In this document: positions 31,190 to 42,510 of the stretch, piece by piece
How the letters are laid out: the number at the start of each line of letters is the position of its first letter
How positions within the stretch are numbered: position 1 is the first letter of the stretch
DNA from: Mycolicibacter virginiensis
GTDB taxonomy: Bacteria > Actinomycetota > Actinomycetes > Mycobacteriales > Mycobacteriaceae
Assembly: GCF_022374935.2 (NCBI RefSeq)
Contig: NZ_CP092430.2
Span: 2,666,001 to 2,730,000 of the forward strand
DNA: 64,000 bases
Reading direction: 5' to 3'
The notes under the pieces: model-generated
What the model was told of the DNA's origin: nothing
Database searches by the model: none
Seen by the model: only the letters and a program-made list of their open reading frames with translations
Made by a program: the position numbers and the translations under genes

Positions 31190-31510
31190 CTACTCGCCTT
31201 CGGTGTATTCGAGCAGGTCGCCGTGGATCTCGCGCAGCGCGATCGACAGCGGCTTCTCCTGCAGGCCAGGCTCGACCAGCGGCCCGACGTACTCGAGGAT
31301 GCCCTCACCGAGCTGGTTGTAGTAGTCGTTGATCTGCCGCGCCCGCTTGGCCGCGTAGATCACCAGCGCGTACTTGCTCGACGCCCGCTGCAGCAGCTCA
31401 TCGATGGGCGGGTTGGTGATGCCGAGGGGCGTGTCATAACCGCCGATCGAGGCCGGATCGAACTCCTCGGCGTCGGTCACCACGGCCGAGTCGGTCTGCG
31501 AGGTACTCAC
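31190..31510 (-). CDS. rpoZ: RNA polymerase omega subunit
   Basis: Omega helps assemble and stabilise RNA polymerase. The 106-residue protein matches mycobacterial RpoZ nearly throughout after a variable N-terminus: [36 protein letters not shown], and [16 protein letters not shown]. It starts with GTG after GGAG ten bases upstream. It lies between gmk and coaBC, as in all mycobacteria I recall. Confidence 0.97.
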   Translation of the reverse strand: MSTSQTDSAVVTDAEEFDPASIGGYDTPLGITNPPIDELLQRASSKYALVIYAAKRARQINDYYNQLGEGILEYVGPLVEPGLQEKPLSIALREIHGDLLEYTEGE

Positions 31511-31577
31511 TTAAGACAATCTCCTGAAGCTGTTTGGCTGGGGGCGGGTCGCGCCTGCTGGTTGTTGTCCGGGTAAA

Positions 31578-32180
31578 TCAGACCGCGCCCGGTGCGGTAT
31601 CCACCAGCAAGGATACCAATTCTGAGCAGGCTGTTTCCAATCGACCGTTGACCACGATGGCGTCGAAGTCTCCCTGCGCCGCCAACTCGGTGCGTGCGGT
31701 GGCCAATCGGCGTTCCATGACCTCTGCGGATTCGGTGCCGCGGCCGGCCAGTCTGGCCTGCAGCGTCTCCCAGTCCGGCGGGGCCAGAAACACCGTCACA
31801 GCCTCCGGAAGGGCCTGCTTGATGGCCCGGGCCCCGGCCAGGTCGACCTCGATCAGAACGGGCCGGCCGGAGCGGGTGGCGTCGATGACGGGGGCCGCCG
31901 GAGTACCTGAGCGCTGCAGGCCGCCGTGGATATCGGCCCACTCCAGCAGCTCATTTTTCTCAACTAGCCGGTCGAACTCGGCCGGCGAAACAAATCGGTA
32001 GTCGACGCCGTCCACCTCCCCGGGCCTGGGTGCCCGGGTGGTGGCCGACACACTGAAATACAAGTCCGGTACCCGCTCCCGCAGGCACCGGACCACGCTC
32101 GACTTACCGACCGCGGATGGACCGGACAGCACTACAACGCGTCCCGCGTGCCCGCTGTCCGGTCCTCCACCGGTATTCAC
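31578..32180 (-). CDS. gmk: Guanylate kinase
   Basis: Gmk phosphorylates GMP to GDP. The 200-residue protein has Walker [10 protein letters not shown], the GMP-binding [17 protein letters not shown] segment and WADIHGG. The GTG start is seven bases after the mihF stop without its own clear ribosome-binding site, so it relies on coupling to mihF. A 67-base gap follows before rpoZ. Confidence 0.96.
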   Translation of the reverse strand: MNTGGGPDSGHAGRVVVLSGPSAVGKSSVVRCLRERVPDLYFSVSATTRAPRPGEVDGVDYRFVSPAEFDRLVEKNELLEWADIHGGLQRSGTPAAPVIDATRSGRPVLIEVDLAGARAIKQALPEAVTVFLAPPDWETLQARLAGRGTESAEVMERRLATARTELAAQGDFDAIVVNGRLETACSELVSLLVDTAPGAV

Positions 32181-32187
32181 TGCCGGG

Positions 32188-32505
32188 TCAGGAGAAGTCG
32201 AACTTCTCCAGCAGCGCCTTGCGCTGCCGGTCACCCAGGCCGCGCAGCCGGCGGGTGGGGGCGATCTCCAGCTCGGTCATGATCTCCTGCGCCTTGACCT
32301 TGCCGACCTTCGGCAACGCTTCCAGCAGCGCAGACACCTTCATCTTGCCAAGGACCTCGTCGGTCTCGGCGTCCTTGAGCACCTGCTTGAGATTGGTGCC
32401 GCCACGCTTCAGCCGGTCCTTGAGCTCCGCTCGGGCCCGACGTGCGGCCGCCGCCTTCTCCAACGCGGCGGCGCGCTGCTCGTCGGTCAACTGGGGAAGG
32501 GCCAC
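32188..32505 (-). CDS. mihF: Mycobacterial integration host factor mIHF
   Basis: This 105-residue nucleoid-associated protein is nearly identical to the essential mIHF (Rv1388) of M. tuberculosis, with the helix-two-turn-helix DNA-binding part near [23 protein letters not shown]. It bends and organises DNA and assists L5 phage integration. The GTG start ([12 protein letters not shown]) has GGAGGAATC directly upstream. It begins the mihF-gmk-rpoZ-coaBC transcription unit. Confidence 0.96.
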   Translation of the reverse strand: MALPQLTDEQRAAALEKAAAARRARAELKDRLKRGGTNLKQVLKDAETDEVLGKMKVSALLEALPKVGKVKAQEIMTELEIAPTRRLRGLGDRQRKALLEKFDFS

Positions 32506-33270
32506 GATTCCTCCGTCTCGTCATCATCGACAACGTCGATGTTTTCCTTGTCCCGGCCAGGTACTTCGGCCAGAGACGACGACCGTACCCACGCCGTCTG
32601 ACGAAATCTAACCCCACCCCCCCGTTTCCGGCTACAAATGCCCAGCGTATGGGGTCTGGGCGCGGCGCCGTCGAACCTGAGTCGGCCGCCATCGCTCGGC
32701 CCGCCCCAGGTGAACCGCAATCTTCGGCGAACCAGCCCGAAAAACCACGCTGACCTCGCCTTTTGCCAGTTCTTGTCGGCGGGATGGGACGCCGCGCCAT
32801 GGGCGCAGTGGTGGCCTTCGGGATGTGACCGGACATTCATGCCATTGGCTTCGCACCTCGCGGCGTGTCGGGCGTGTCGAGGTCAGGTTCGGCCCGCCCG
32901 GCGCCATCCCCTGGCGGAGCCACCGCGGCGGGCGCCGCCATCCCGACGCGGTAGGTGACCACCATGTTCTGCCCCGAATTCGTCATGCCAGGGAGCACGG
33001 GCCCGCTGATTCGCCGGCCCGACAGCCCGTAGCCACCAACCCCGTCTATTTCCCCGCGAAGGCCAGTGGCGCGACAAGAAACTGGAATCCAGCAGCCCCG
33101 GTGGACTGACAGCAACTATTCAGGCAGTTTCTACATTTGAACGGTCGAAGGCGCGGGTTAGCCGCCTAATGTTCCGGCCAGGTGGGTGGTCCACCCGGGG
33201 GTGTTTATGGGGGGGGTATGACTATGAACATTTCCGCTGAATACCGTTTCGGTAGAGAAAGTGGGAATTG
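32506..33270. other. Long intergenic region between mihF and the Gly/Asn-rich gene
   Basis: This 765-base gap lies between divergent genes. In M. tuberculosis I recall PE15 and PPE20 between mihF and pyrF; neither is here, and no open frame resembles a known protein. A TAGATT -10 candidate for mihF lies near 32605-32612 on the minus strand. A small palindrome GGGTGGTCCACCC (about 33183-33197) and a run of G near 33210 lie upstream of the Gly-rich gene. Confidence 0.5.
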
Positions 33271-33705
33271 ATGGCGATGACGACAATGGGCCGTGCTGGC
33301 CGGTGGGCTCTTGCGGCGTCCATGGTGTTGACCCTCGGGGCATTCGGGATAGGCGCGGCCAGCGCGGATCCCAACGACGGAATCAACGGCGCCGCCGGCA
33401 ACAACGGCGGGGTGAATGTCAACATGGGGCCCTTCGGCGGCGGTATGAATACCGGCAACAACGGCGGCTTCAACTTCGGCCCTAATGGAATCGGCGCCGG
33501 CGGCGGCCAAAACAACAGCGCCAACGTCAACATGGGGCCCTTCGGCGGCGGTATGAATGTCGGCAGAAACGGCGGCTTCAACTTCGGCCCTAATGGAATC
33601 GGCGCCGGCGGCGGCCAGAACAACAGCGCCAACGTCAACATGGGGCCCTTCGGCGGCGGGTACAACGCCAACACCGGAGGCGGCGTCAACTTCGGCGGCC
33701 GGTAA
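33271..33705 (+). CDS. Small secreted Gly/Asn-rich repeat protein
   Basis: I do not recognise a named family. The 144-residue protein has a clear Sec signal peptide ending near GIGAASADP. The mature part is built from about three copies of a 36-residue unit centred on NVNMGPFGGGMN, NGGFNFGPNG and IGAGGGQNNS. It contains no cysteine and little charge, so a low-complexity wall or matrix protein is likely. The ATG at 33271 is chosen because it opens the signal peptide; the ribosome-binding site is weak (GTGGGAA). It is followed by a strong hairpin terminator. Confidence 0.7.
   Translation: MAMTTMGRAGRWALAASMVLTLGAFGIGAASADPNDGINGAAGNNGGVNVNMGPFGGGMNTGNNGGFNFGPNGIGAGGGQNNSANVNMGPFGGGMNVGRNGGFNFGPNGIGAGGGQNNSANVNMGPFGGGYNANTGGGVNFGGR
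33412..33660 (+). repeat. 108-bp in-frame tandem repeat inside the Gly/Asn-rich gene
   Basis: The marker CATGGGGCCC recurs at 33423, 33531 and 33639, exactly 108 bases apart. The first two units are nearly identical over their length and the third is partial. Each unit encodes 36 residues. Near-identity of DNA suggests recent unit duplication and possible copy-number variation between strains. Confidence 0.9.
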
Positions 33706-33714
33706 CCAGCAAGC

Positions 33715-33758
33715 CAGGGCCTGCGTGGGCGCCCCGACCGGGCGTCCCGCAGGCCCTG
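33715..33758. terminator. Strong hairpin terminator between the Gly/Asn-rich gene and pyrF
   Basis: CAGGGCCTGCG...GGGCGCCC pairs with GGGCG...CGCAGGCCCTG around a short loop, giving about 19 paired bases with one bulge, followed by TTGTGTG. It lies between convergent stops and could stop transcription from both sides. Confidence 0.75.
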
Positions 33759-33791
33759 TTGTGTGGAGGGGACCTCGCTGGGTCGCCGGAG

Positions 33792-34628
33792 CTATCCCGC
33801 GGCGGCCAGATAGGCCACGGTGTCCCGCAGCCGCTCCGCCGCGGCACGCAGCGCACCGGCGTCCGGGCCGGCGCGCAGCACCTCACGCGAGACCGCCGGC
33901 AGCAACGTGCCCGCAGCGGCCCCTCCCAGCCCGGCAAGGGCCTCTGGGCGCCCTCCCTGGGCCCCAACGCCGGGCACCAGCACCGGCCCGCCCAGGGCAC
34001 TCAGATCGGGCACCTCACGCAGCGTGGCGCCCACCACCACGCCGATCGAACCCAAACCGGCCGCATTGTCGGCCCGATTGGCTGCTGCGGCGGCGTCGAC
34101 GATCGCCTGCGCCACAGTGCGGCCGTCCCCGCCCTGGGCACGTTGCACGCTCGCGCCCTCGGGATTGGAGGTGGCGGCCAACACGAACACTCCGCGCCGG
34201 TGCTGTGCCGCGGTCTCCAGCAGCGGTTCCAGGGACCCGAAGCCCAGGTAGGGCGACGCCGTCACCGCATCCGCCGCCAACGGCGACGGTCCGGCCCAGG
34301 CAGCGGCGTAGGCGGCCATGGTCGAGCCGATGTCGCCGCGCTTGGCGTCGGCGAGCACCAACACACCGGCCTCGCGCAGCGCCGCGATGGTGCGCTCCAG
34401 CACCGCGAAGCCGGCCGACCCATAGGCCTCGAAGAACGCCACCTGCGGCTTGACCACCGCGAAGCCGGCGAACGCCGTCACGCAGGTCTCGCTGAACGCC
34501 GCCAGCCCGTCGGGCGTCGCGGGCAGGCCCCACGCCGCCAGCAGTTCGGGGTGCGGATCGATGCCCAGACACAGGGGCCCGCGGGCCGCCGTCGCTTCGG
34601 CCAGGCGCGCGCCGAACCCCGGTACCAC
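33792..34628 (-). CDS. pyrF: Orotidine 5'-phosphate decarboxylase
   Basis: PyrF makes UMP, the last step of pyrimidine synthesis. The 278-residue protein is of the long mycobacterial type with [23 protein letters not shown] and the catalytic [14 protein letters not shown] motif. The GTG start overlaps the carB stop by one base (TAGTG), so translation is coupled. A longer frame to 34922 lies inside carB and is not conserved. It ends the pyr operon. Confidence 0.96.
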   Translation of the reverse strand: MVPGFGARLAEATAARGPLCLGIDPHPELLAAWGLPATPDGLAAFSETCVTAFAGFAVVKPQVAFFEAYGSAGFAVLERTIAALREAGVLVLADAKRGDIGSTMAAYAAAWAGPSPLAADAVTASPYLGFGSLEPLLETAAQHRRGVFVLAATSNPEGASVQRAQGGDGRTVAQAIVDAAAAANRADNAAGLGSIGVVVGATLREVPDLSALGGPVLVPGVGAQGGRPEALAGLGGAAAGTLLPAVSREVLRAGPDAGALRAAAERLRDTVAYLAAAG

Positions 34629-37600
34629 TACTGCCCGCCGAGCGTGCTGTGCAGTTCCTGCAAGGAGCGCACCCCGATATCGCCCCGGATGCCGGCCTCG
34701 ATGCCCTGCACCGCCGCGGCCGCACCCTGAACAGTGGTGATGCACGGGATGTTCACGCTGACCGCTGCCGAACGGATCTCGTAGCCGTCCACCCGCGGAC
34801 CGGAGTTGCCGTACGGGGTGTTGATCACCAGGTCCACCTCCCCGGCCCGGATCGCGTCCACCGCGGTCAGCTCCGGGCGCTGCGGACTGGGCTCCTCGAA
34901 ATTCTTGCGTACCACGTCGCACGGAATACCGTTGCGCCGCAGCATCTCCGCGGTCCCCTCGGTGGCCAGGACCCGGAAGCCCAAGTCGGCGAGCCGTTTG
35001 ACCGGAAACACCAGCGACCGCTTGTCGTGGTTGGCCACCGACACGAACACCGTGCCCTGAGCCGGCAGCGACCCGTAAGCGGCGGTCTGACTCTTGGCGA
35101 ACGCGGTGCCGAAGTCGCGGTCGATGCCCATCACCTCACCGGTGGACTTCATCTCCGGGCCGAGGAGCGAGTCGATGCCCGAGCCGTCCGCGCGACGGAA
35201 GCGGTGGAACGGCAGCACGGCCTCCTTGACCGCGATGGGGGCGTTCGGGCCGACGGTGGCCCCGTCCCCCGACGCGGCCAACAGGCCCTCGGATCGCAGC
35301 TCGGCGATCGTGGTGCCCAGCATGACGCGCGCACAGGCCTTGGCCAGCGGCACCGCGGTGGCCTTGGACACGAACGGGACCGTGCGGCTGGCCCGCGGAT
35401 TGGCCTCCAGGACGTAGAGCACGTCGTCTTTGAGGGCGAACTGCACATTGAGCAGCCCCACCACCCCGACGCCATGAGCGATGGCCTCGGTGGCCCGCCG
35501 CACCTTTTCGATGTCGCTGCGCCCCAGCGTCACCGGCGGCAGCGCGCAGGCCGAGTCACCGGAGTGGATGCCGGCTTCTTCGATGTGTTCCATGATGCCG
35601 CCGATGTAGACCTCGGTGCCGTCGCACAGCGCATCGACGTCGATCTCGATGGCGTCTTCGAGGAACCGGTCGACCAGCACCGGGTGCTCCGGTGACAGCT
35701 GGGTAGCCCGAGTGATGTAGCCGTGCAGGGTCTCTTCGTCGTAGACGATCTCCATGCCGCGGCCGCCCAGCACATACGAGGGACGCACCAGGACCGGGTA
35801 GCCGATGTCGGCGGCGATCCGCTTGGCCTGCTCGAAGGTAGTCGCCGTGCCGTACCGGGGCGCCGGCAAACCGGCCGTGGTCAACACGTCACCGAACGCA
35901 CCGCGGTCCTCAGCCAGATCGATGGCTTCCGGGCTGGTTCCGACGATCGGCACGCCGGCATCGGCCAGCCGCTGGGCCAGCCGCAGCGGGGTCTGTCCGC
36001 CCAGCTGGACGATCACGCCGACGACCCCGGGGCCACCCTGCCCGGACTGCTGCTCGGCGTAGTACACCTCGAGCACGTCCTCGAACGTCAACGGTTCGAA
36101 GTAGAGCCGGTCGGCGGTGTCGTAGTCGGTGGACACCGTCTCGGGGTTGCAGTTGATCATCACCGTCTCGAACCCGGCCTGGCTCAAGGTGGTCGCGGCA
36201 TGCACGCAGCTGTAGTCGAACTCGATGCCCTGGCCGATCCGGTTGGGCCCAGAACCCAGGATGAGCACCTTGGGTTTGACGTCCTGGGCCGCCACCTCGG
36301 TCTCGGCGGCGGGGTCGAGCTCGAACGTGCTGTAGTGATACGGCGTCTTGGACTCGAATTCCGCGGCGCAGGTGTCGACGGTCTTGAACACCGGATGAAT
36401 GCCCAGCCGATCCCGCAGCAGCCGCACCCCGTCCTCGCCGGCCAACTCCGGGCGCAACACGGCGATCTGGTGATCGGACAGGCCGCTGTATTTGCAGCGC
36501 CGCAGCAGGTCCGCGTCGAGCACCGGGGTGTCGACGACCTCGGTGCGCAGCGCCACCAGGCCGTTGATCTGCTCAACGAACCACGGGTCCACCCCGGAGG
36601 CTTCGGCGACCGCTTCCACACTGGCGCCCTGCCGCAGGGCCAGCTCGATGTCGTAGAGCCGGCCTTCGGTGGGCACCCGCAACCGTTCCAGCGCTGCGGC
36701 GGCCGAGTCTTCCTCGGGGTCGGGTTTGGTCCAGAACCCGGCCCGGTCGGTCTCCAGCGAGCGCATCACCTTGCCGAGCGACTCGATGAAGTTGCGGCCC
36801 AACGACATCGCTTCGCCCACCGACTTCATGGTGGTGGTCAGGCGCGGGTCGGCGCCAGGGAACTTCTCGAACGCGAAGCGTGGTGCCTTGACCACCACGT
36901 AGTCCAGCGCCGGCTCGAAGCAGGCCGGGGTCTCTTTGGTGATGTCGTTGATGATCTCGTCGAGGGTGTAGCCGATGGCCAGCTTGGCAGCGATCTTGGC
37001 GATCGGGAAGCCGGTGGCCTTCGACGCCAGCGCAGAGGATCGCGAGACTCGCGGGTTCATCTCGATCACGATGAGCCGGCCGTCTTTCGGGTTGACCGCG
37101 AACTGGATGTTGCAGCCGCCGGTGTCCACCCCGACCTCGCGCAGGATCGCGATGCCCAGGTCGCGCATCTTCTGGTATTCCCGGTCGGTCAGCGTCATCG
37201 CCGGGGCGACGGTCACCGAATCACCAGTGTGCACGCCCATCGGGTCAACGTTCTCGATCGAGCAGACCACCACGACGTTGTCGTTGCCGTCGCGCATCAA
37301 CTCGAGCTCGAATTCTTTCCACCCGTAGATGGATTCCTCGATCAGGACGTTGGCGGTCGGCGAGGCGGCGAGGCCGTCGCCGGCCATCCGCGCCACCTCG
37401 TCGAGGCTGGCCGCCAGCCCGGATCCCAAGCCACCCATGGTGAACGAGGGGCGAACGACGACCGGCAGGCCTAGTTCGGCGACGGTCTCGGTGACCTCGT
37501 CCATGGTGTAGCAGACCCTGGAACGCGCCGACTCGCCGCCGACCTTGGCGACGATGTCCTTGAACTGCTGGCGGTCCTCGCCACGCTGGATGGCCTCGAA

Positions 37601-37972
37601 GTCGGCGCCGATCAGTTCGACGCCGTACCGCTCCAGCACCCCGTGCTCGTGCAGCGCCACCGCGGTGTTGAGCGCGGTCTGCCCGCCCAGGGTGGCCAGC
37701 AGGGCATCGACCTTGTTGCCGCGCTCGGCCTGCTGGGCGAGCACCTTTTCGACGAACTCCCAGGTGATGGGCTCGACGTAGGTGTTGTCGGCGTATTCGG
37801 GGTCGGTCATGATGGTGGCCGGATTGGAGTTGACCAGGCTCACCTGCAGGCCTTCGGCCTTGAGCACCCGGCAGGCCTGGGTTCCCGAATAGTCGAATTC
37901 GCAGGCCTGTCCGATCACGATCGGCCCGGAGCCGATCACCAGAACATGGCGCAGGTCACTACGGCGCGGCAT
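34628..37972 (-). CDS. carB: Carbamoyl-phosphate synthase large subunit
   Basis: CarB uses ammonia from CarA, bicarbonate and two ATP to make carbamoyl phosphate for pyrimidines and arginine. The 1114-residue protein has two ATP-grasp halves (each with a [17 protein letters not shown] or [16 protein letters not shown] opening), the oligomerisation domain between, and the C-terminal allosteric domain ([21 protein letters not shown]). Its ATG overlaps the carA TAA (TAATG), and its stop overlaps pyrF. Confidence 0.97.
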   Translation of the reverse strand: MPRRSDLRHVLVIGSGPIVIGQACEFDYSGTQACRVLKAEGLQVSLVNSNPATIMTDPEYADNTYVEPITWEFVEKVLAQQAERGNKVDALLATLGGQTALNTAVALHEHGVLERYGVELIGADFEAIQRGEDRQQFKDIVAKVGGESARSRVCYTMDEVTETVAELGLPVVVRPSFTMGGLGSGLAASLDEVARMAGDGLAASPTANVLIEESIYGWKEFELELMRDGNDNVVVVCSIENVDPMGVHTGDSVTVAPAMTLTDREYQKMRDLGIAILREVGVDTGGCNIQFAVNPKDGRLIVIEMNPRVSRSSALASKATGFPIAKIAAKLAIGYTLDEIINDITKETPACFEPALDYVVVKAPRFAFEKFPGADPRLTTTMKSVGEAMSLGRNFIESLGKVMRSLETDRAGFWTKPDPEEDSAAAALERLRVPTEGRLYDIELALRQGASVEAVAEASGVDPWFVEQINGLVALRTEVVDTPVLDADLLRRCKYSGLSDHQIAVLRPELAGEDGVRLLRDRLGIHPVFKTVDTCAAEFESKTPYHYSTFELDPAAETEVAAQDVKPKVLILGSGPNRIGQGIEFDYSCVHAATTLSQAGFETVMINCNPETVSTDYDTADRLYFEPLTFEDVLEVYYAEQQSGQGGPGVVGVIVQLGGQTPLRLAQRLADAGVPIVGTSPEAIDLAEDRGAFGDVLTTAGLPAPRYGTATTFEQAKRIAADIGYPVLVRPSYVLGGRGMEIVYDEETLHGYITRATQLSPEHPVLVDRFLEDAIEIDVDALCDGTEVYIGGIMEHIEEAGIHSGDSACALPPVTLGRSDIEKVRRATEAIAHGVGVVGLLNVQFALKDDVLYVLEANPRASRTVPFVSKATAVPLAKACARVMLGTTIAELRSEGLLAASGDGATVGPNAPIAVKEAVLPFHRFRRADGSGIDSLLGPEMKSTGEVMGIDRDFGTAFAKSQTAAYGSLPAQGTVFVSVANHDKRSLVFPVKRLADLGFRVLATEGTAEMLRRNGIPCDVVRKNFEEPSPQRPELTAVDAIRAGEVDLVINTPYGNSGPRVDGYEIRSAAVSVNIPCITTVQGAAAAVQGIEAGIRGDIGVRSLQELHSTLGGQ

Positions 37973-39096
37973 TACTTCTCCCCTGCCATCAGGTCGACGA
38001 ACTGGTCGAACAGGTATTCCGCGTCATGCGGTCCGGCCGCGGCTTCCGGGTGGTACTGCACCGAGAACGCCCGGCCGTCGGCGAGCTTGACGCCCTCGAC
38101 GACTCCGTCGTTGGCGCAGGTGTGGCTGACCACCGCCGGGCCGAAGTCGGTGTCAAAGCGCTGGCCTGCTTCGCCCTCTAATGCGAAGCCATGGTTCTGC
38201 GCGGTCACCGCTACCCGGCCGGTGGCGTGGTCGATCACCGGGATGTTGATGCCGCGGTGGCCGAACGTCATCTTGTAGGTGTTCAGGCCCAGCGCCCGGC
38301 CCAGGATCTGGTTTCCGAAACAGATTCCGAACAGCGGAATTCCGGCGCCGAGCACCTCGCGGGTCAACGCCACCATCCGATCGGCGGTGGCCGGGTCCCC
38401 GGGCCCATTGGACAGAAACACCCCGTCGGGCTTCAGGTCGGCGATCTGTGCGAAGTCCACCGAGGACGGCAGTACGTGGCTGCGGATTCCGCGCCGCGAG
38501 AAGTTTCGGGGCGTGTTGGTCTTGATGCCCAGGTCCAGCGCGGCGATGGTGAACCGGTGTGCGCCATCGGGTTCCACCACGTATCCCGCCTCGGTGCTGA
38601 CCTGGCCGGCGAGGTCGGCGCCGAGCATCGACGGCTGCTCGCGGACCCGGGTCACCAGCTCGTCCGGTGATGCCAGCGCGTCACCGGAGAACACCCCGGC
38701 CTTCATCGAGCCGTGATTGCGCAGGTGGCGCACGATGGTCCGGGTGTCAACGCCGGCGATACCGACGATGCCCTGGCGTACCAGCTCGTCGTCGAGGGTT
38801 CCGGTGGCCCGCCAGTTCGATGCCCGCGGCGACGGGTCGCGCACCACGTAGCCCGCCACCCAGATCTTCTCGTCGCGGCTCTCCCCGTCCTCGCGGTTCC
38901 AGCCGGTGTTGCCGATCTGCGGGGCGGTGGCCACCACGATCTGCCGGTGGTAACTGGGGTCGGTCAGGGTCTCCTGGTAGCCGGACATCCCGGTGGAGAA
39001 CACCGCCTCGCCCAGGGTCTGTCCCACGGCCCCGAACGGTGTTCCTGTGAACGTCCGGCCGTCCTCAAGCACCAGCACCGCTCGCGCGTTACTCAC
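37972..39096 (-). CDS. carA: Carbamoyl-phosphate synthase small subunit
   Basis: CarA hydrolyses glutamine to supply ammonia to CarB. The 374-residue protein has the N-terminal CPSase domain ([16 protein letters not shown]) and a class I amidotransferase domain with the nucleophile in [12 protein letters not shown] and a HPEAAAGP triad segment. I chose the GTG at 39096 ([13 protein letters not shown]) because AGGAGG lies ten bases upstream; the GTG at 39105 is too close to it. That ribosome-binding site is part of a MIRU-like repeat. Confidence 0.95.
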   Translation of the reverse strand: MSNARAVLVLEDGRTFTGTPFGAVGQTLGEAVFSTGMSGYQETLTDPSYHRQIVVATAPQIGNTGWNREDGESRDEKIWVAGYVVRDPSPRASNWRATGTLDDELVRQGIVGIAGVDTRTIVRHLRNHGSMKAGVFSGDALASPDELVTRVREQPSMLGADLAGQVSTEAGYVVEPDGAHRFTIAALDLGIKTNTPRNFSRRGIRSHVLPSSVDFAQIADLKPDGVFLSNGPGDPATADRMVALTREVLGAGIPLFGICFGNQILGRALGLNTYKMTFGHRGINIPVIDHATGRVAVTAQNHGFALEGEAGQRFDTDFGPAVVSHTCANDGVVEGVKLADGRAFSVQYHPEAAAGPHDAEYLFDQFVDLMAGEK

Positions 39097-39156
39097 TTGC
39101 GCCACTCCTCCTCATCGCTGCGCTCTGCATCGTCGCGGCGCTTCCGTCACTCGTCT
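39097..39156 (-). repeat. MIRU-like repeat between the Rv1382-like gene and carA
   Basis: On the minus strand the 60 bases contain GCGACGATGCAGAGCGCAGC and then GATGAGGAGGAGTGGCGCAA directly before the carA GTG. This is a short MIRU form. Like the copy at 2825-2914, it separates two genes of one operon and provides the downstream ribosome-binding site with the same ten-base spacing. Confidence 0.8.
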
Positions 39157-39663
39157 TCACTTTTCTTCTAACCAGCGGCTGTGCTCTGCGCGGTCGTCCG
39201 CGCGGAAGCCGGTGTCTATCTCGGTGCCCGACGGCAGTCGCCAGCGGATCGCCAGCACCCCGTCGTGGTTTCGGGTAGGAATAGCGCGTCCGGCGATGCC
39301 GCGTTCGGTGCGGACCGCGATCACCGCGTCTGCGGGGATCCAGATCGGCCGGGCGCCGCTGCGCTGCACCATGATTCCCTCGGGGTAGCGGGTCAGCACC
39401 GCCTTGGTGCGATAACCCAGGTCGCCGACCACCACCCGGTCGTTCCACTTCGGCGCCAGCGTGCACCCCAGATACTGCCCGCGGGTGGCGGCCACGGTGG
39501 GCGACCCCACCGTGTCGGGCACCATCGGCAGTGTCCCGATCAGCGCGTCCTGCAGCTGGCCGCGGCGGCGCCAGCCGCGCATCATCAATCGGATCACCAC
39601 GCCGATCAGCACCACCAGCAGAAAAGCGAAGACCAGCGAGCCGATCAACGTGGGGGTGTTCAT
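39157..39663 (-). CDS. Membrane-anchored PH-like protein of the pyr operon (Rv1382-like)
   Basis: This 168-residue protein has one N-terminal transmembrane helix (about residues 6-28) and a cytosolic beta-rich domain ([44 protein letters not shown]) of the bacterial PH-like type. It is the Rv1382 counterpart, conserved between pyrC and carA in mycobacteria. The function is unknown. It overlaps the pyrC stop by four bases (ATGA), so it is translated as part of the pyrimidine operon. Confidence 0.85.
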   Translation of the reverse strand: MNTPTLIGSLVFAFLLVVLIGVVIRLMMRGWRRRGQLQDALIGTLPMVPDTVGSPTVAATRGQYLGCTLAPKWNDRVVVGDLGYRTKAVLTRYPEGIMVQRSGARPIWIPADAVIAVRTERGIAGRAIPTRNHDGVLAIRWRLPSGTEIDTGFRADDRAEHSRWLEEK

Positions 39664-40952
39664 GCCGGGCTCTTCCCGTCCCGGGCGGTGATCCGGCCGC
39701 GCAGCAGGGTCGCGGTGACGGTCGCGGGCAGGATCATCTCTTCATAAGGGGTGTTGTCCGAGCGGCTCGCCAGCTGCGCACCGGTGACCACCCAGGTGGT
39801 GTCGGGATCGATGACGGTCAGGTTGGCCGGCTCGCCCACCTCCAGTGGACGGCCCTGGTCGGGCAGGCCGACGATCTGGGCCGGCCGCTCGCTCATCACC
39901 CGGGCCACATCGCGCCAGCTCAACAGGCCGGTCTGCACCATGGTGGCCACCACCACCGACAGTGCGGTCTGCAGGCCCAACATCCCGGGCCGGGCCGAGG
40001 CGAATTCGCAGGTCTTCTCGTGGTCGGCGTGCGGTGCGTGATCGGTAGCCACGCAGTCGATCACGCCGTCGGCCAATGCCTGGCGCAGCGCCTCAGTGTC
40101 GGAGGCCTCGCGCAGCGGCGGGTTGACCCGGTTCATTCCGTCGTAGTCGGCGAGCCGGCTGTCATCGAGCATCAGGTGATGCGGGGTGACCTCGGCGGTC
40201 ACCGAGATACCTTGCGCCTTAGCCCATTTGAGGAGCTCGACCGTACCGGCGGTGGATGCATGGCAGATGTGCAGTCGGGCGCCGGCGTCGCGGGCCAGCA
40301 GGACGTCCCGGGCCACGATCGACTCTTCGGCGACGCGCGGCCAGCCGGCCAGGCCCAGCCTTGCGGCGTTGGGCCCCTCGTGGGCCACCGAGCCGACCGT
40401 CAGCCGCGGCTCCTCGGCGTGCTGAGCGATCAACACCCCCAGTCCGGTCGCGTACTCCAGTGCGCGTCGCATCACCAGGGGGTGGTCCACACAGACACCG
40501 TCGTCGGAGAACATCCGAACACCGGCGGTACCGGCGGCCATCATGCCCATCTCCGTCAGCTGCGTGCCGCCCAGTCCGACCGTGACGGCGCCGACCGGGT
40601 GCACGTCGACCAGGCCGATCTGCTGCCCGCGCGCCCAGACATGATCGGTGACCACCGGGGAGTCGGCCACCGGATCGGTGTTGGCCATCGCGAATACCGC
40701 GGTGTAGCCGCCCAGGGCCGCCGCCGCCGAGCCGGTTTCGATGTCCTCGGCGTATTCGCGTCCCGGTTCACGCAGATGGGTGTGCAGGTCGACGAAGCCC
40801 GGGAGCAACACCTGCCCGGGCGCGTCGATGATCTCGCACTCGTCCGGAACAGCCAGGCCGGTACCGATCTGCGTGATCTGACCGCCTTCGACCAGGACGT
40901 CGACCTGGTCGCCTTCGCCGTAACACCGCACACCGCGGATCAGCACGCTCAC
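39660..40952 (-). CDS. pyrC: Dihydroorotase
   Basis: PyrC cyclises carbamoyl aspartate to dihydroorotate. The 430-residue class I enzyme equals the M. tuberculosis length. Zinc ligands are visible in [12 protein letters not shown], the CHAS segment ([14 protein letters not shown]) and [10 protein letters not shown]. The GTG start overlaps the pyrB stop by four bases, and the stop overlaps the next gene, so coupling is tight across the operon. Confidence 0.97.
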   Translation of the reverse strand: MSVLIRGVRCYGEGDQVDVLVEGGQITQIGTGLAVPDECEIIDAPGQVLLPGFVDLHTHLREPGREYAEDIETGSAAAALGGYTAVFAMANTDPVADSPVVTDHVWARGQQIGLVDVHPVGAVTVGLGGTQLTEMGMMAAGTAGVRMFSDDGVCVDHPLVMRRALEYATGLGVLIAQHAEEPRLTVGSVAHEGPNAARLGLAGWPRVAEESIVARDVLLARDAGARLHICHASTAGTVELLKWAKAQGISVTAEVTPHHLMLDDSRLADYDGMNRVNPPLREASDTEALRQALADGVIDCVATDHAPHADHEKTCEFASARPGMLGLQTALSVVVATMVQTGLLSWRDVARVMSERPAQIVGLPDQGRPLEVGEPANLTVIDPDTTWVVTGAQLASRSDNTPYEEMILPATVTATLLRGRITARDGKSPA

Positions 40953-41929
40953 AACGCTGCTTCCTCTCCAACCGACCCGGCGCCCGACGCGGATTCGCTG
41001 CCCACCAGCAGGTGAAACAGCACCGCCATACGCACATGTACCCCGTTGGAAACCTGTTGCAGCACCGCCGATTGCGACGAGTCGGCCACCGACGAGGAGA
41101 TTTCCATGCCGCGCAGCATCGGCCCGGGATGCAGTACCACCGCGTGGTCGGGCAGCATCGCCCGGCGCTTCTCGCTCAGCCCGTAGCGCACCGAGTACTC
41201 CCGCGTCGACGGGAAGAATCCGCCGGTCATCCGTTCGGCCTGCACCCGCAGCATCAGCACCGCGTCGGCGGCCGGCAACTCGGCATCGAAGTCATGCGAG
41301 ACCCTCACCGGCCAGTCGGCCACCCCGACCGGTAGCAGGGTCGGCGGGGCCACCAGCACCACCTCGGCGCCCAGCGTCGACAGCAGGCTCACGTTGGAGC
41401 GGGCCACCCGGCTGTGCACGATGTCGCCGACGATGACGACGCGGCGGCCCTCGATGCCGCCGAGGCGCTGGCGCACAGTCAGGGCGTCGAGCAATGCCTG
41501 GGTGGGGTGTTCGTGGGTGCCGTCACCGGCGTTGATCACCGCCGGACCGCCGTCTTCGGCGGCTCCGGTCCACTCCGAGAGCAGGTGTGCCGCACCCGAA
41601 GCCGGGTGACGGATGATCAGCGCGTCGGCGCCGGCGGCCCGCAAGGTGAACGCGGTGTCGCGCAGCGACTCCCCCTTGTTGACCGAGGATCCCGACGCGG
41701 ACACGTTGATCACATCGGCGCTCATCCACTTGCCGGCCACCTCGAAGGAGACCCGGGTCCGGGTGGAGTTCTCGTAGAACATGGTGATCACGGTGCGCCC
41801 GCGCAGGGTGGGCAGCTTTTTGACCTCGCGCCCCACCAGCGCCTGAGCGAAGCGGTCGGCGTCGTCGAGGATCGCGGTGGCCTCATCGCGGCTCAAGTCG
41901 CCGGCTGCCAGCAGATGCCTGGTGCTCAT
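40949..41929 (-). CDS. pyrB: Aspartate carbamoyltransferase catalytic subunit
   Basis: PyrB joins carbamoyl phosphate and aspartate. The 326-residue protein has the carbamoyl-phosphate motif [12 protein letters not shown], the HPTQALLD motif and the C-terminal [11 protein letters not shown] loop. No regulatory PyrI gene is nearby, as usual in actinobacteria. The ATG overlaps the pyrR stop (ATGA) and its end overlaps pyrC. Confidence 0.97.
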   Translation of the reverse strand: MSTRHLLAAGDLSRDEATAILDDADRFAQALVGREVKKLPTLRGRTVITMFYENSTRTRVSFEVAGKWMSADVINVSASGSSVNKGESLRDTAFTLRAAGADALIIRHPASGAAHLLSEWTGAAEDGGPAVINAGDGTHEHPTQALLDALTVRQRLGGIEGRRVVIVGDIVHSRVARSNVSLLSTLGAEVVLVAPPTLLPVGVADWPVRVSHDFDAELPAADAVLMLRVQAERMTGGFFPSTREYSVRYGLSEKRRAMLPDHAVVLHPGPMLRGMEISSSVADSSQSAVLQQVSNGVHVRMAVLFHLLVGSESASGAGSVGEEAAL

Positions 41930-42498
41930 CGGGTAATCACCACCTGGTCGCGACCGTCGTGTTCAGCCAGTAGTACGTGCACGCTTTCGCCGCGGGCGGT
42001 CGGCACGTTCTTGCCGACGTAGTCGGCGCGCACCGGCAGTTCGCGGTGGCCGCGGTCCACCAACACGGCCAGCTGCACGATCCGGGGCCGGCCCACGTCG
42101 CGCAGCGCGTCCAGTGCGGCCCGTACCGATCGGCCGGCGAAGAGCACGTCATCGACCAGGATCACGCACGCGTCGTCGATGCCGCCTGCCGGAATCGAGG
42201 TGGGCTCCAGGGGCCGCGGAGGCTGCCGCATCAGGTCGTCGCGGTACAAGGTGATGTCCAGCGCGCCGTGCGCGACATCGACACCACAGAATTCGCTGAT
42301 CTTGGCGGCCAGCCGCTGGGCCAGGGTGACACCGCGGGTGGGAATACCCAACAACACGACGCGCGGGGCATTAGCTCTATCGGGGTCGTCTAAAGCCGTC
42401 TTCTCGATGATCTGATGCGCGATCCGAGAAACGGTGCGACCTACGTCCGCCGAGGACATCAATTCCCGGTCGGTGCTGGAATTACCGGCAGCGCCCAT
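41926..42498 (-). CDS. pyrR: Pyrimidine operon regulator PyrR
   Basis: PyrR binds UMP/UTP and pyr mRNA and has weak uracil phosphoribosyltransferase activity. The 190-residue protein shows the PRPP loop [22 protein letters not shown] and ends [12 protein letters not shown]. The ATG at 42498 ([13 protein letters not shown]) corresponds to the family start; an open frame running to 43128 is spurious and antisense to the next gene. AAGGAGGT lies 13 bases upstream, next to a PyrR-binding-type loop, consistent with translational autoregulation as described in M. smegmatis. Confidence 0.95.
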   Translation of the reverse strand: MGAAGNSSTDRELMSSADVGRTVSRIAHQIIEKTALDDPDRANAPRVVLLGIPTRGVTLAQRLAAKISEFCGVDVAHGALDITLYRDDLMRQPPRPLEPTSIPAGGIDDACVILVDDVLFAGRSVRAALDALRDVGRPRIVQLAVLVDRGHRELPVRADYVGKNVPTARGESVHVLLAEHDGRDQVVITR

Positions 42499-42510
42499 GC
42501 GAAACCGCAG

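Noticed and set aside
32487..33115. Several frames of 60-200 codons in the mihF upstream region
   Set aside because: Arg/Pro-rich noise without homology, ribosome-binding sites or codon bias; some cross the mihF gene.
33412..33660. CRISPR-like regular spacing
   Set aside because: The 108-base periodicity is in-frame coding repetition without separate repeats and unique spacers.
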